The notes under the pieces are model-generated. The model saw only the letters and a list, made by a program, of their open reading frames with translations. It did not search any database and was not told where the DNA came from. From contig CAYZMH010000030.1 in assembly GCA_964479445.1 (NCBI GenBank), positions 1 through 32,640 of the forward strand: a stretch of DNA of 32,640 nt, written 5' to 3'. The position numbers were made by a program, and so were the translations under genes. Shown here in pieces: positions 1 to 8,602 of this stretch. Within the stretch, counting starts at the first letter, position 1. Each line of letters opens with the position of its first letter. Origin of the DNA: CAYZMH01 sp964479445. GTDB taxonomy: Bacteria > Bacteroidota > Bacteroidia > Bacteroidales > GCA-2748055.

Positions 1-1222
1 TGATCTGGTCCCGGAGGTCCTGCGCTTCCTCCCCTGCAATCATTTTGTAATAATGGTGGTTGAGCACCGAAAGAACATCCCGGTAATAGAAGCGAACTTT
101 TCCTGTTTCCTGGCGGCGGGCATTCACCTGCATGCCGAGTACCTGGTCCACCATGCTGAAAAGCGGTGTATGGTGAAATGGATAGCCCATGGTAATATTT
201 ACCTTTTCCACCTGCTCCGGCAGGGATACGACAAGGGGCATCAGCAACTCTTCGTCACAGGCAATAATGGCCGTATCGTTAACCTCCTCGATAGGCTCCT
301 GCCTCCGGGAAAGGATCCGGTGGACGGTTTTGGCCTGCAGAATATCGGTGGGCAGATCAAAGATACGGATGGAACGTTGCCGGTCCAGGTTGCTGAATTC
401 CTGCAGGTCTTCCGGTGGCGGGAACTCTGCCAGGTTCTCCCTGATAAAACGGCCTGCCTCGGTTTTTGCGTCATGCAGATAATGCACATCATAGTCCCAG
501 AAGAACGTGGCGACTCCTTTTTTCTGCATCTTTTGCATCAACCGGCGTTCGGCATTGCTCAGGGCATTGAATCCTACGAAAATATACCAGCTGTTTTTCA
601 GTTTTTCATCAAGCCGCTCCATCCCGGTTTCGGCTACCTGGCGGTAGATCATCCCCTCGTAACCGGTTCCGGTTTGCTCCAGGGATTGCCGCAGCTGCCG
701 ATAGAGTCCGGGCAGCATCTTCCAGGTGGAGAGGAATAGCTCTTTCTCCCGCGACTCCCCGCCAATATGAAAGTGCTCCCAGAACCGGCGGATAAACTCC
801 ACCTGTTCGGGTTCCAGCCCCCCGAAACGCTCATCAATCTCTTTCAGGTCGGTAATGTTGCTGAAAAGCATACCGGCATTCACCAGGTATTTATCGATGG
901 TATCGAAGTCGCTCACCATGACCTCTCCCCAGTGATAGAACTCGTCAAATGTCTCCGGCGAGCCGGTCTGTTTACAGTAGTGCCCGTAGAGCTCAAAAAG
1001 GATATCCAGCGGGTCTGCCGTTTCCAGTCCGCTCAGCTCCTGCATCAGCTCATTGATGGTAATCACCCGGGGCGCCCACATGGTCTGTGGAGTGCGGGCC
1101 GAAAGGTACCGGTTAAAGAAAAGTCCCGAACGCCGGTTGGGAAAGACCATACAGGCCTCACTCAAACCCTTCCCTTGGGTCTCCAGTAAATACCCTGCAA
1201 CACTGTCTAAAAATGCTTTCAT
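1..1222 (-). CDS. AddB-like PD-(D/E)XK nuclease family protein, partial
   Basis: This reading frame starts at an ATG (1222-1220) and stays open to the left edge, so about 407 residues of the N-terminal part are present and the C-terminal end, where the nuclease domain is expected, is outside the window. The N-terminus carries the motif VFPNRRSGLFFNRYL, typical of the inactivated superfamily I helicase-like domain of AddB-type proteins in Bacteroidota. AddB partners an AddA helicase/nuclease to resect double-strand DNA ends for RecA loading. The AddA-like gene lies two genes upstream on the same strand, with a radical SAM gene in between, so all three probably form one transcript. There is no good Shine-Dalgarno sequence, which is normal for this phylum. 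The family call is firm for the N-terminal domain; nuclease activity cannot be judged from what is here. Confidence 0.8.
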   Translation of the reverse strand, partial: MKAFLDSVAGYLLETQGKGLSEACMVFPNRRSGLFFNRYLSARTPQTMWAPRVITINELMQELSGLETADPLDILFELYGHYCKQTGSPETFDEFYHWGEVMVSDFDTIDKYLVNAGMLFSNITDLKEIDERFGGLEPEQVEFIRRFWEHFHIGGESREKELFLSTWKMLPGLYRQLRQSLEQTGTGYEGMIYRQVAETGMERLDEKLKNSWYIFVGFNALSNAERRLMQKMQKKGVATFFWDYDVHYLHDAKTEAGRFIRENLAEFPPPEDLQEFSNLDRQRSIRIFDLPTDILQAKTVHRILSRRQEPIEEVNDTAIIACDEELLMPLVVSLPEQVEKVNITMGYPFHHTPLFSMVDQVLGMQVNARRQETGKVRFYYRDVLSVLNHHYYKMIAGEEAQDLRDQI

Positions 1223-1293
1223 TGCGCTTCTTTTTGATCGTCGGGGCAACCCGCTACCGCATCCCGCTAATGCATGGACCTGATCACCTTCTC

Positions 1294-2235
1294 TTACGAC
1301 ATGTATAACCTGCCCTGCCAGGTATCGCGCTCCTCGAGGATCTCTTCGAACCTGCGAAGCACCTGGTCGTAGCGCACCCCCCAGCCCTGCCTCATATTCA
1401 GTTCCGGGTTCACCTCCCCGGCGATGCGTTCCACCACGATGGAGGGATTGAGCCGCTCCAGCAGTCCGGCCATGATATCCAGGTACTCCTCCAGGGTGAA
1501 CTCCCTGAACCATGCCGGGTTCTCCTGGTATTGACCGGCCATAACGGTACCTTTTACAATCTGCAACTGGTGAAACTTGATGTTATTCAGGGGCAGGCGG
1601 GAGACCACTTTGATGCTCTCCATCCAATCCTCTTTCTCCTCTCCGGGCAGACCGATGATCAGGTGACCGCCGGTGCGGATACCCCGGAGGGCGGTTTCGT
1701 TGATCGCTCTCTTGGAAGCGGCCATGGTATGTCCCCTGTTTATGATCTTCAGGGTGCGGTCAAAGACCGATTCGATCCCGTATTCAATGGTCAGGTAGGT
1801 TTCCGATGCCAGGGATTTAAAATAATCCAGCTTTTCACTGTCCACGCAATCGGGCCGGGTTCCGATTACAATCCCCATGATACCGGGGTGTTCCAGTGCC
1901 GGCTCATAGATCCTTTTAAGCTCTTCCAGGGGGGCATAGGTATTGCTGTACGCCTGGAAATAGGCCAGGTATCGGGTTGCTTTCCGGTAGCGGGTGCGGT
2001 GAAACCGGATTCCCCGGTCGATCTGCTCTGTAACCGATTTACAATCCTGGTTATAGGAGGGATTGAAGGCCCGGTTATTGCAGAATGTGCAACCGCCCCG
2101 TCCCACGGTGCCATCGCGGTTCGGACAGGTAAACCCTGCATCAATGGTGATTTTCTGCACCCGTTCTCCCACCATCTTTTTAAAATAGTCGGAGTACGCG
2201 TTGAACCTTCTATTCGTTTCCCACGGAAATGTCAT
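1294..2235 (-). CDS. TIGR01212 family radical SAM protein (YhcC-like)
   Basis: The protein is 313 residues when started at the ATG at 2235, one base after the stop of the upstream helicase gene; a longer frame back to 2280 would overlap that gene. Radical SAM cysteines appear at about residues 37, 49 and 52 in CPNRDGTVGRGGCTFCN, the C-x11-C-x2-C arrangement characteristic of the YhcC/TIGR01212 family rather than the usual CX3CX2C. Downstream, GGHLIIGLPGE fits the SAM-binding part of the barrel. Members are cytoplasmic [4Fe-4S] enzymes whose substrate is, to my knowledge, not firmly established. The near-zero spacing to the helicase suggests translational coupling. There is no sign of damage. 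Confidence 0.9.
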   Translation of the reverse strand: MTFPWETNRRFNAYSDYFKKMVGERVQKITIDAGFTCPNRDGTVGRGGCTFCNNRAFNPSYNQDCKSVTEQIDRGIRFHRTRYRKATRYLAYFQAYSNTYAPLEELKRIYEPALEHPGIMGIVIGTRPDCVDSEKLDYFKSLASETYLTIEYGIESVFDRTLKIINRGHTMAASKRAINETALRGIRTGGHLIIGLPGEEKEDWMESIKVVSRLPLNNIKFHQLQIVKGTVMAGQYQENPAWFREFTLEEYLDIMAGLLERLNPSIVVERIAGEVNPELNMRQGWGVRYDQVLRRFEEILEERDTWQGRLYMS

Positions 2236-2236
2236 A

Positions 2237-5200
2237 TCAACCCACTTTTTCCAGTTCGTCCAGTGACATATACCATACATATCCTTCCAGGGAGGGATAG
2301 TGCATCTCTTCCAGCAATTTCATATAGTGCATCACCTGGTCGCGGTGACTTTTTAGTTTTCGCTCCCCGAATTTGTAGTCGATCACCACCGTCTTTCCGG
2401 GCAAGCATACCACCCGGTCGGGACGGTAAGCCTCCCCCCCGGCCATAAAGATATCCCGCTCATTGATAACGGCCCCTTCCCCTGAAAACCACCGCTGTGC
2501 CCCGGCAGTTTCCAGTTTCCGGGTGACCATGTCCTGCAGGCGGTCGCGATCCTCTTCCCGGAGCAATCCCTCTCTCTTCATGGAAGCAAGTACCTTCGGA
2601 ACATCCTCTTCGGTCTCTATCCGGCTGAATATCTCATGCATCATATTGCCATAATCAAGCCGTGACGGGTGCTCTTCCTCTTTTTCAAGGAAATAAACAT
2701 CGCTTTTGAGGTGCAGCCGCAACCGGTCGTTCCGGATCACAACCGGATAGTCATCAAGTTGCCAGGAAGAATCGACCGGAACCTTCTCTGCCTTTTTATC
2801 CGGTAACGTTCCCAGTGTATAAACATCGTGCCCGTTCTCTTCGGTCTTCTGCAGTTCCGGCTGATGGTCCGCGGGTCCGTTTTCCAGGAAGGCAGCCACC
2901 AGGTGACCGGCTTTCGTGGGTGTTTTTTTGGGAGGACCCGGGATGCCGGTAATAAGCAGCTCTTCAGCACGGGTCATGGCCACATAGAGAAGGTTCAGGT
3001 TGTCCATAAAGGTCATCATCAGCTCCTCCATAAACTCGGTTGCAAAAAAGGTGTCATTCAGTTTTCGTCCGATACGAACCGGCAGGATGGGGATGGCATG
3101 GAATGGGGTCCCGGTGGTGTCCACCCAGATCATGTCGTCGTTCCTGCCGGAGGGTCCCAGGTCCCAGTCACAAAACGGAACGATCACTGCTTTGAACTCC
3201 AGCCCCTTTGCTTTGTGCAGGGTCATAATGCGTATGGCATCCTGACCTTCCGAAACCTGGATCGCCTTTTTGTGTCCGTGCTCATCCCAGTACACCAGGA
3301 ACTGGTGCAGGGAAAGCGAGTCCCTTCGCTGCATATCCAATATCATATCCTGCATGGCCTGGAGGTATGGAAGATCGGACGGACGTTTATCAAGTCTGAA
3401 ATCATCAATCAGTTGCTCCACCAGTTCAAACAGGGGCAGTCTCCGGTAGTGGGCCGTTTTTTCAGCGGATATAAACCGGTTTACGGGGGTACCCGGTTCC
3501 AGGATTCCGTGCAGGGAATCGCCGGGTTCCCCACCGGTGACCAGGTTATGGAAGTACTTCACATGCAGGTTATTCAGTTCATCATCCGGCTGGTTCAGCC
3601 ACCTCAGTACCGATACCAGGAATTTAACCGCCACATTCTTGTAGAGGAAGAGCGAATCGTTGGAGACAAAAGGGACCCGGTGCTCCATGAGGGTGCTGGC
3701 AACCCGGGCTCCCTCCTGGTTCTTCCTGACCAGTATGGCGATATCGCCCGGACGGTAACCGGCAGCCAGGACCGTATCAATCCATCCGGACAGGCGGTTG
3801 AGGGCCAGCTCTTTGAAGTCGGATCCCTCCTCCTCCAGTAGTTCGGTTTGGATATACCCCCCGCTCTCCCTGAATGGCTGGGCCACCTCCTGGCGGGTAT
3901 CTCCATACGCTTTTTCCAGCAGGTTCAGCCATTGATCGCTGAACTCCCTGTCTACCCGGGAGTTTGCAATTTCGGCAGCAGCCAGCTCCCGCACGATTCC
4001 GGGAACGGTATCGAACAGTGCGTTGTTAAACCGTACGATATTCTCAAAACTCCGCCAGTTCTGCCGGAGGGTTTCAACATCCACGTGTTGTCCGGGAAAA
4101 GCAGTTGCCGCCTTTTCGGCAAGGATTTTCCAATCGGAGTTCCGCCACCGGTAGATGGACTGCTTTACGTCTCCCACCAGCAGATTGTCATGTCCCCCGG
4201 CCAGGGTATGTTCAAGCAACGGCCTGAAATTTTCCCACTGGAACCAGGAGGTATCCTGGAACTCATCCAGCATGATATGATCGAACACATGCCCGATCTT
4301 TTCATAGACAAACGGGGTGGGATTGTCTCCGATCAGTCCGCGCAGAAAGCGCGAAGCGTCGCTGAGCATAAACAGGTTCTTCTCGCTGGTCACTTCCCGG
4401 ATCCGTTTGCCCAGGTCGTTCAGTATCCCGAGGGCATAGAGGTGAGGACGCACGCTGTCGACCGAGGTGATCACCACCGAGTATTCATACACTTTACCCA
4501 GGGCCGGCATGAGGAAGCCGGTAACCAGTGCCTCTTTGGCTGAGTCACTGTTTTTCCCCGAAAGCCATTTGGAAATATCGTCTCTCCCTTTTTTCTGCGC
4601 ATCGGTAAGCTCCTCCTTCTCCCCCGATGCGATCTTATCCATCACCACCGCGAGTGATTGCGATTTACGATGAAAATCGATCATATTATACCCGTTCTCC
4701 CTAACCTGTTCGACTGCCCTGCGTGCTTCATCGCGCATCTTCGAGGCAGCCTCCTCCCGGGTGTGGTCCAGCTGTTCCATGAACGTCTTCAGTCCCTCCC
4801 TGGAAACCCACTCACTTCCGGCAGTAAGCGCCTGGAACTTCTCCCGGAACAGGTTCCTGCCCAGGTTTTCCATATCGGTACGGAAGTTCCAGGACTTGTC
4901 GTTCCGGATACGGTATTCCGCCATAAGAATGAACCAGTTGCGCAGCTGTTCATCTTCCGAAAGATCCGTGAACATCCGGTCCACCGATTCACCCAGCACC
5001 CGGTCGGTATCCAGTTCCAGGTTGAAACCCGACTGCAACCCGATCTCCCGCGTAAAGGCCCTGATCACCTGCTGGAAAAAGCGGTCGATGGTCCCCACCG
5101 AGAACCGGGAATAGTCGTTCAGCATACGAACCAACAGATCCCCCGCCTGTTCTATAATCCGGTTTCTCCCGACTCCGAGCGTTTTTGTAAGTTGTTCCAG

Positions 5201-5413
5201 ATCGTCGGATGTCTCATCCTCTTTTAACACCGAGAGACGGTGGAGCCGCAGCAGGATGCGCGACTTCATCTCCCGCGCTGCCTTGTTGGTAAAGGTTACC
5301 GCGAGAATATATCGGTACCTTACCGGGTCCCGGAACAGCAATTCCAGGTATTCATAGGTAAGCCGGAACGTTTTACCCGATCCCGCGGAAGCTTTGTAGA
5401 TCGTCAAAGGCAT
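2237..5413 (-). CDS. UvrD/AddA-like ATP-dependent helicase-nuclease
   Basis: This is a 1058-residue superfamily I helicase of the AddA/RecB type. Visible motifs in order are Walker A ASAGSGKT (about residues 8-15), Ia TFTNKAAREMK (about 40), II DEFQDTS (about 383), III GDVKQSIYRW (about 416), IV LRQNWRS, V TLHKAKGLEF (about 732) and VI LYVAMTRAEE (about 812). Near the C-terminus YGNMMHEIF, then DRVV, VIDYKFG and QVMHYMKLL match a RecB/AddA-type PD-(D/E)XK nuclease. I start it at the ATG at 5413 because MPLTIYKASAGSGKT is the conserved N-terminus; the frame is open upstream to 5515, but that stretch looks non-coding. It should unwind and resect double-strand ends together with the AddB-like protein encoded two genes downstream. 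It diverges from the outer-membrane protein gene at 5592. Confidence 0.93.
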   Translation of the reverse strand: MPLTIYKASAGSGKTFRLTYEYLELLFRDPVRYRYILAVTFTNKAAREMKSRILLRLHRLSVLKEDETSDDLEQLTKTLGVGRNRIIEQAGDLLVRMLNDYSRFSVGTIDRFFQQVIRAFTREIGLQSGFNLELDTDRVLGESVDRMFTDLSEDEQLRNWFILMAEYRIRNDKSWNFRTDMENLGRNLFREKFQALTAGSEWVSREGLKTFMEQLDHTREEAASKMRDEARRAVEQVRENGYNMIDFHRKSQSLAVVMDKIASGEKEELTDAQKKGRDDISKWLSGKNSDSAKEALVTGFLMPALGKVYEYSVVITSVDSVRPHLYALGILNDLGKRIREVTSEKNLFMLSDASRFLRGLIGDNPTPFVYEKIGHVFDHIMLDEFQDTSWFQWENFRPLLEHTLAGGHDNLLVGDVKQSIYRWRNSDWKILAEKAATAFPGQHVDVETLRQNWRSFENIVRFNNALFDTVPGIVRELAAAEIANSRVDREFSDQWLNLLEKAYGDTRQEVAQPFRESGGYIQTELLEEEGSDFKELALNRLSGWIDTVLAAGYRPGDIAILVRKNQEGARVASTLMEHRVPFVSNDSLFLYKNVAVKFLVSVLRWLNQPDDELNNLHVKYFHNLVTGGEPGDSLHGILEPGTPVNRFISAEKTAHYRRLPLFELVEQLIDDFRLDKRPSDLPYLQAMQDMILDMQRRDSLSLHQFLVYWDEHGHKKAIQVSEGQDAIRIMTLHKAKGLEFKAVIVPFCDWDLGPSGRNDDMIWVDTTGTPFHAIPILPVRIGRKLNDTFFATEFMEELMMTFMDNLNLLYVAMTRAEELLITGIPGPPKKTPTKAGHLVAAFLENGPADHQPELQKTEENGHDVYTLGTLPDKKAEKVPVDSSWQLDDYPVVIRNDRLRLHLKSDVYFLEKEEEHPSRLDYGNMMHEIFSRIETEEDVPKVLASMKREGLLREEDRDRLQDMVTRKLETAGAQRWFSGEGAVINERDIFMAGGEAYRPDRVVCLPGKTVVIDYKFGERKLKSHRDQVMHYMKLLEEMHYPSLEGYVWYMSLDELEKVG

Positions 5414-5591
5414 GTGATAAAGGTATAAAACCTCGATCGTAATTGTATAAGATTGCTCCGTTTTCGCTCCCTGCTCCAATTTTTCGTGGATAGGTGGCCG
5501 CATTTTACAGAACAATCGCGCTTTTCCAACAAAAAAAAATCCGGTTTTTCCAAAATTTCCGTATTTTCAGATCACACTAAATTCTAATCCT

Positions 5592-6173
5592 ATGAAAAAG
5601 CTATTCGTACTCTTGCTTCTCTCTTCATCCCTCGGGCTGACGGCCCAATTTAATTCGGGCAGTTTTTATTTTACAGGCGCAACGGACCTGAATTTTGGTC
5701 TCGAAGTCGATGAAGGATACAGCTCAATCCTTGCGGGTTTCCATCCCGAAGGGGGCTATTTCATCATGAACCGGCTGGGAATCGGAGGAGGAATTCATAC
5801 CGATTTCAGCCTCCCGGTGGGCGAGTATTCCGAGTTTACCGATGCCACCTTTGAAGTCTACCTGGGACCCAATGTACGGTATTACCTGCCCCGAGAAGAC
5901 GACTGGCAGGTGTATGGATATGGATTCCTTTTCTACGGGTTCACCCAGGAGCCTACAGGATTTGAAGGGTCCAATCACCAGCTCTATGGATTCACTGTCG
6001 GACCCGGAGTCAACTACTTCCTCAGCGAGCGCGTGGCTTTCGATGCCCGCCTTACTTACATGTTCAAACATCAGTGGAACCCGGAGATGGGCGGATCGCA
6101 CAATATCCACCGTTTCTTTTTCGAAATGGGAATATCGGTTTTTTTCCCTTCCATTACCTTTTTTGAGTTTTAA
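5592..6173 (+). CDS. outer-membrane beta-barrel protein with signal peptide
   Basis: The product is 193 residues. An N-terminal signal peptide (MKKLFVLLLLSSSLGLTAQ) is followed by a Gly/aromatic-rich sequence with alternating hydrophobic residues, ending in phenylalanine (FFPSITFFEF). A C-terminal aromatic residue is typical of proteins inserted by the Bam machinery. Length and composition fit the small 8-stranded outer-membrane barrels common in Bacteroidota (OmpW/OmpA-barrel-like porin family). The role is unknown; nothing nearby points to one. A terminator-like hairpin follows at 6202, so it is probably transcribed alone. Confidence 0.75.
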   Translation: MKKLFVLLLLSSSLGLTAQFNSGSFYFTGATDLNFGLEVDEGYSSILAGFHPEGGYFIMNRLGIGGGIHTDFSLPVGEYSEFTDATFEVYLGPNVRYYLPREDDWQVYGYGFLFYGFTQEPTGFEGSNHQLYGFTVGPGVNYFLSERVAFDARLTYMFKHQWNPEMGGSHNIHRFFFEMGISVFFPSITFFEF

Positions 6174-6201
6174 CCGGAACGATCTGCAGACGTACATAGA
6201 A

Positions 6202-6238
6202 GGTTGACTGGTTCTTTCCGGTCAACCACTCGTTTTTT
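6202..6238 (+). terminator. probable intrinsic terminator
   Basis: GGTTGACTGG and CCGGTCAACC can pair as a 10-bp stem with one G-T pair around a 6-base loop. Five bases later comes a run of six T (6233-6238). The gap before the T run makes it weaker than a textbook terminator. It lies 29 bases after the stop of the outer-membrane protein gene. Confidence 0.55.
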
Positions 6239-6287
6239 ACTTGCACGTTGTTCGAACCATTTTGCATTACACTTTTAACCTCCATAA

Positions 6288-6752
6288 ATGAAACATGATA
6301 TGAAAACAACACCGATTGTATTAGTGGTAACCGCGTTATTGTTTGTTACAGGCTGTACCTCCACCAACAAACTGATGCGGGAACCCAACACGTACGTTGA
6401 GATGAACAGGGATGACTTTATTCTCTCAGAGCAGTTCACCGCCACCGCCAGCGCCACGCGGATCCTCGGGGTGGACTGGAACCGGCTCTTTAACAGTCGG
6501 ACCGCCACCGTACAGGCGGGTAATATGCCGGCCATCAGCTTTGCCAGTGTTCCTGTGATCGGACAGGTCGTGGTGGATCAGACGGCCAACATAGCGCTTT
6601 TCAAGATGATGACCGAAAATCCCGGCTACGATGTGGTTTACTACCCGCAGATAGAAAGCACCCATTTCAGGCCGGTGGGAATTGGCCTCATTTACAAAGA
6701 GACCACGGTTACCGTGACGGCCCGGCTTGCAAAACTGAAAACAGACGAGTAA
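6288..6752 (+). CDS. hypothetical lipoprotein
   Basis: The product is 154 residues with a lipoprotein signal peptide: a short basic start, a hydrophobic run IVLVVTALLF and the lipobox VTGC, with the acylated Cys at residue 23. Two in-frame ATGs, 6288 and 6300, are possible; the second gives a more usual signal peptide (MKTTPIVLVV...) and may be the true start. The mature part has a repeated Thr/Val pattern near its end (TTVTVTARL) suggesting beta strands, but I do not recognise a family. It should be anchored in the periplasm or outer membrane. mnmA follows after 44 bases but a functional link is unlikely. Confidence 0.7.
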   Translation: MKHDMKTTPIVLVVTALLFVTGCTSTNKLMREPNTYVEMNRDDFILSEQFTATASATRILGVDWNRLFNSRTATVQAGNMPAISFASVPVIGQVVVDQTANIALFKMMTENPGYDVVYYPQIESTHFRPVGIGLIYKETTVTVTARLAKLKTDE

Positions 6753-6784
6753 GATTGCCTGTTTTTTCCTAATTTTGCCCTCAA

Positions 6785-6790
6785 AAGGAG
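6785..6790 (+). promoter_or_regulatory. Shine-Dalgarno sequence deciding the mnmA GTG start
   Basis: AAGGAG lies six bases before the GTG at 6797. Strong Shine-Dalgarno sequences are scarce in this window, so this one supports the GTG as the true mnmA start. Confidence 0.6.
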
Positions 6791-6796
6791 ACGGTT

Positions 6797-7975
6797 GTGA
6801 GCAAGCGCGTTGTTGTCGGATTGTCGGGGGGCGTTGACTCCAGTGTGGCGGCATACCTGCTGAAAGAGCAGGGGTATGAGGTGATTGCCGTGTTCATGGT
6901 GAACTGGCACGATAAAACCGGGGTCCTGGATGCCGATTGTCCGTGGGATGAAGATGTAGTGTTCGCCGAGATGGTGGCTCGCAAGATCGGGATCCCCTTC
7001 CACGTGGTTGACCTGAGCAAATCTTACAAAAAGCGGGTGATCGACTACATGTTCTCGGAGTACGAAAAGGGTCGCACTCCCAATCCCGATGTGCTCTGCA
7101 ACCGGGAGATCAAGTTTGACGAATTCTTCAAAGAGTCAGAGCAGTTTGCACCCGATTATGTAGCCACCGGTCATTACTGTAAAAAAGCAGAGACTGAGTC
7201 GGGCGGGAAAAAGGTGTATCGCCTCCTTGCCGGGGACGATCCCAATAAAGAGCAGAGCTATTTCCTCTGCCAGCTCAACCAGGAGCAGCTTTCCCGCACC
7301 CTCTTTCCCATAGGCCATATGCGCAAGGAGGAGGTGCGAATGCTCGCCCGGGATCAGAAACTTGCTTCGGCGGAGAAGAAAGACTCCCAGGGGATCTGTT
7401 TCGTTGGGAAGGTTCACTTGCCGGAGTTCCTCCAGCAAAAGCTCAAACCCCGGGAGGGCAACATATTCGAGATCCCGGCCGGGAGTCCGCTCTACTCCCG
7501 CACCCCTTCCGACCAGTCACTGGAGGAGCAATGCACACCTGTCACCTATACCAACCGGGATGGCGAATGGGTGGGCAAACACAGCGGAGCCCACTTCTTC
7601 ACGATCGGTCAGCGCAAAGGACTCAATGTCGGGGGTAAAGAGGAGCCTTTATTCGTAATTTCCACCGACATACACTACAACCGGGTGTTCACAGGACAGG
7701 GTCAGCAGCACCCCGGACTCTACCGGAAAGGACTGTTTATCCGCAGCGAGGAGATCCACTGGATACGGGAGGACCTGGCCATGCAGCCGGGCGAGGTGCG
7801 CTCCTACCCCACCCGGATCCGCTACCGCCAGTCATTGCAACCGGCCACCCTGCACCGCAGGCAGGAGGGGCTCTATATTGTCTTTGACCAGCCCCAGCGG
7901 GGAGTGGCAGCCGGACAATTTGCAGCTTGGTACAGCGATGGGGAGTTGCTTGGCTCGGGGGTAATTCACCAATAG
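6797..7975 (+). CDS. mnmA: tRNA-specific 2-thiouridylase MnmA
   Basis: This 392-residue enzyme thiolates uridine 34 of tRNAs for Lys, Glu and Gln in the cytoplasm, taking sulfur from a relay. The PP-loop ATP-binding motif SGGVDSS is at residues 10-16. The two catalytic cysteines are visible: Cys101 in NPDVLCNREIKF and Cys201 in DSQGICFVG. Other family signatures are TGHYC and the stretch HFFTIGQRKGLNVGG. The start is a GTG with AAGGAG six bases upstream, and translation from it places the PP loop at the expected distance from the N-terminus. The gene is complete, close to the usual length, and converges with the nitroreductase gene. Confidence 0.97.
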   Translation: MSKRVVVGLSGGVDSSVAAYLLKEQGYEVIAVFMVNWHDKTGVLDADCPWDEDVVFAEMVARKIGIPFHVVDLSKSYKKRVIDYMFSEYEKGRTPNPDVLCNREIKFDEFFKESEQFAPDYVATGHYCKKAETESGGKKVYRLLAGDDPNKEQSYFLCQLNQEQLSRTLFPIGHMRKEEVRMLARDQKLASAEKKDSQGICFVGKVHLPEFLQQKLKPREGNIFEIPAGSPLYSRTPSDQSLEEQCTPVTYTNRDGEWVGKHSGAHFFTIGQRKGLNVGGKEEPLFVISTDIHYNRVFTGQGQQHPGLYRKGLFIRSEEIHWIREDLAMQPGEVRSYPTRIRYRQSLQPATLHRRQEGLYIVFDQPQRGVAAGQFAAWYSDGELLGSGVIHQ

Positions 7976-8078
7976 CCTCTGCTACTTACAATAAGGAGGC
8001 GAAAGCCCATATCGTTCAAAAGCTCTCTTTGATACAACGGTTTACTTTTACAAATCCTGGTCACCTTTCCATGATATG

Positions 8079-8597
8079 CTAAAACCCGTCATAGGAGCGG
8101 ATCTCATCCATGGATTTGCGCTGTTGATGCCGGGCCGAGGGTTGGTCATCCCGTGGGTGCCCGATGGGGATCAGGGCCACAACCTCCCAGTGATGAGGAA
8201 GCTCCAGGATAGATTCAGCTTCACGGGCATCAAATTTACACACCCAGCAGGTGCCCAGCTCTTTCTCGGCGGCTGCCAGGGTGAGGTGATCAATGGCGAT
8301 GGCTGCATCAATATCGGCATGATTCTTCCCATCCTCCCGGGTCCAGGCTTCATCCCGGTTCACACAGGCAGCGATGATCACGGGAGCCGACTGGATCCAT
8401 GCACTGCCGTAGCACAGCTTGATCCTCTCAAGCAGCGTCTTCTCCTCGATCACAATAAATTTCCACGGTTGGAAATTTACCGCCGAGGGTGCAAGACGCA
8501 CCGTTTCCAGCAGTTCATCCATGGTTTCTCGTTTGGGAACTTCGGGGGCATACTTTCTGCATGAATAGCGTTTTCCGGCCAGTGCTTTAAAATCCAT
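8079..8597 (-). CDS. nitroreductase family protein
   Basis: A 172-residue FMN-dependent oxidoreductase of the nitroreductase superfamily. The N-terminal KRYSCRKY matches the phosphate-binding RxSxRxY motif, and RLAPSAVNFQPWKFIV is the usual second FMN-contacting segment. The C-terminal part has the family's VVALIPIGHP followed by the short tail seen in small members. It presumably uses NAD(P)H to reduce an unknown substrate in the cytoplasm. It starts 5 bases after the stop of cysH, so the two are probably co-transcribed; this does not by itself assign it to sulfur metabolism. Confidence 0.9.
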   Translation of the reverse strand: MDFKALAGKRYSCRKYAPEVPKRETMDELLETVRLAPSAVNFQPWKFIVIEEKTLLERIKLCYGSAWIQSAPVIIAACVNRDEAWTREDGKNHADIDAAIAIDHLTLAAAEKELGTCWVCKFDAREAESILELPHHWEVVALIPIGHPRDDQPSARHQQRKSMDEIRSYDGF

Positions 8598-8602
8598 ATG
8601 GG

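Noticed and set aside
2230..2240. TGTCATATCAA, one base from the operator 11-mer
   Set aside because: It spans the helicase-radical SAM gene junction, where the bases are explained by coding sequence and the stop/start codons, and no promoter is seen.
1531..2448. 305-codon open frame on the plus strand
   Set aside because: It lies wholly opposite the radical SAM and helicase genes, has no recognisable motif, and is a by-product of their codon usage.
2828..3841. 337-codon open frame on the plus strand
   Set aside because: Antisense to conserved helicase motifs V and VI; no family resemblance or start signal.
5414..5515. 34-residue N-terminal extension of the AddA-like protein
   Set aside because: The conserved N-terminus of the family begins just before the Walker A motif, at the ATG at 5413; the upstream part is AT-rich and looks like a leader.
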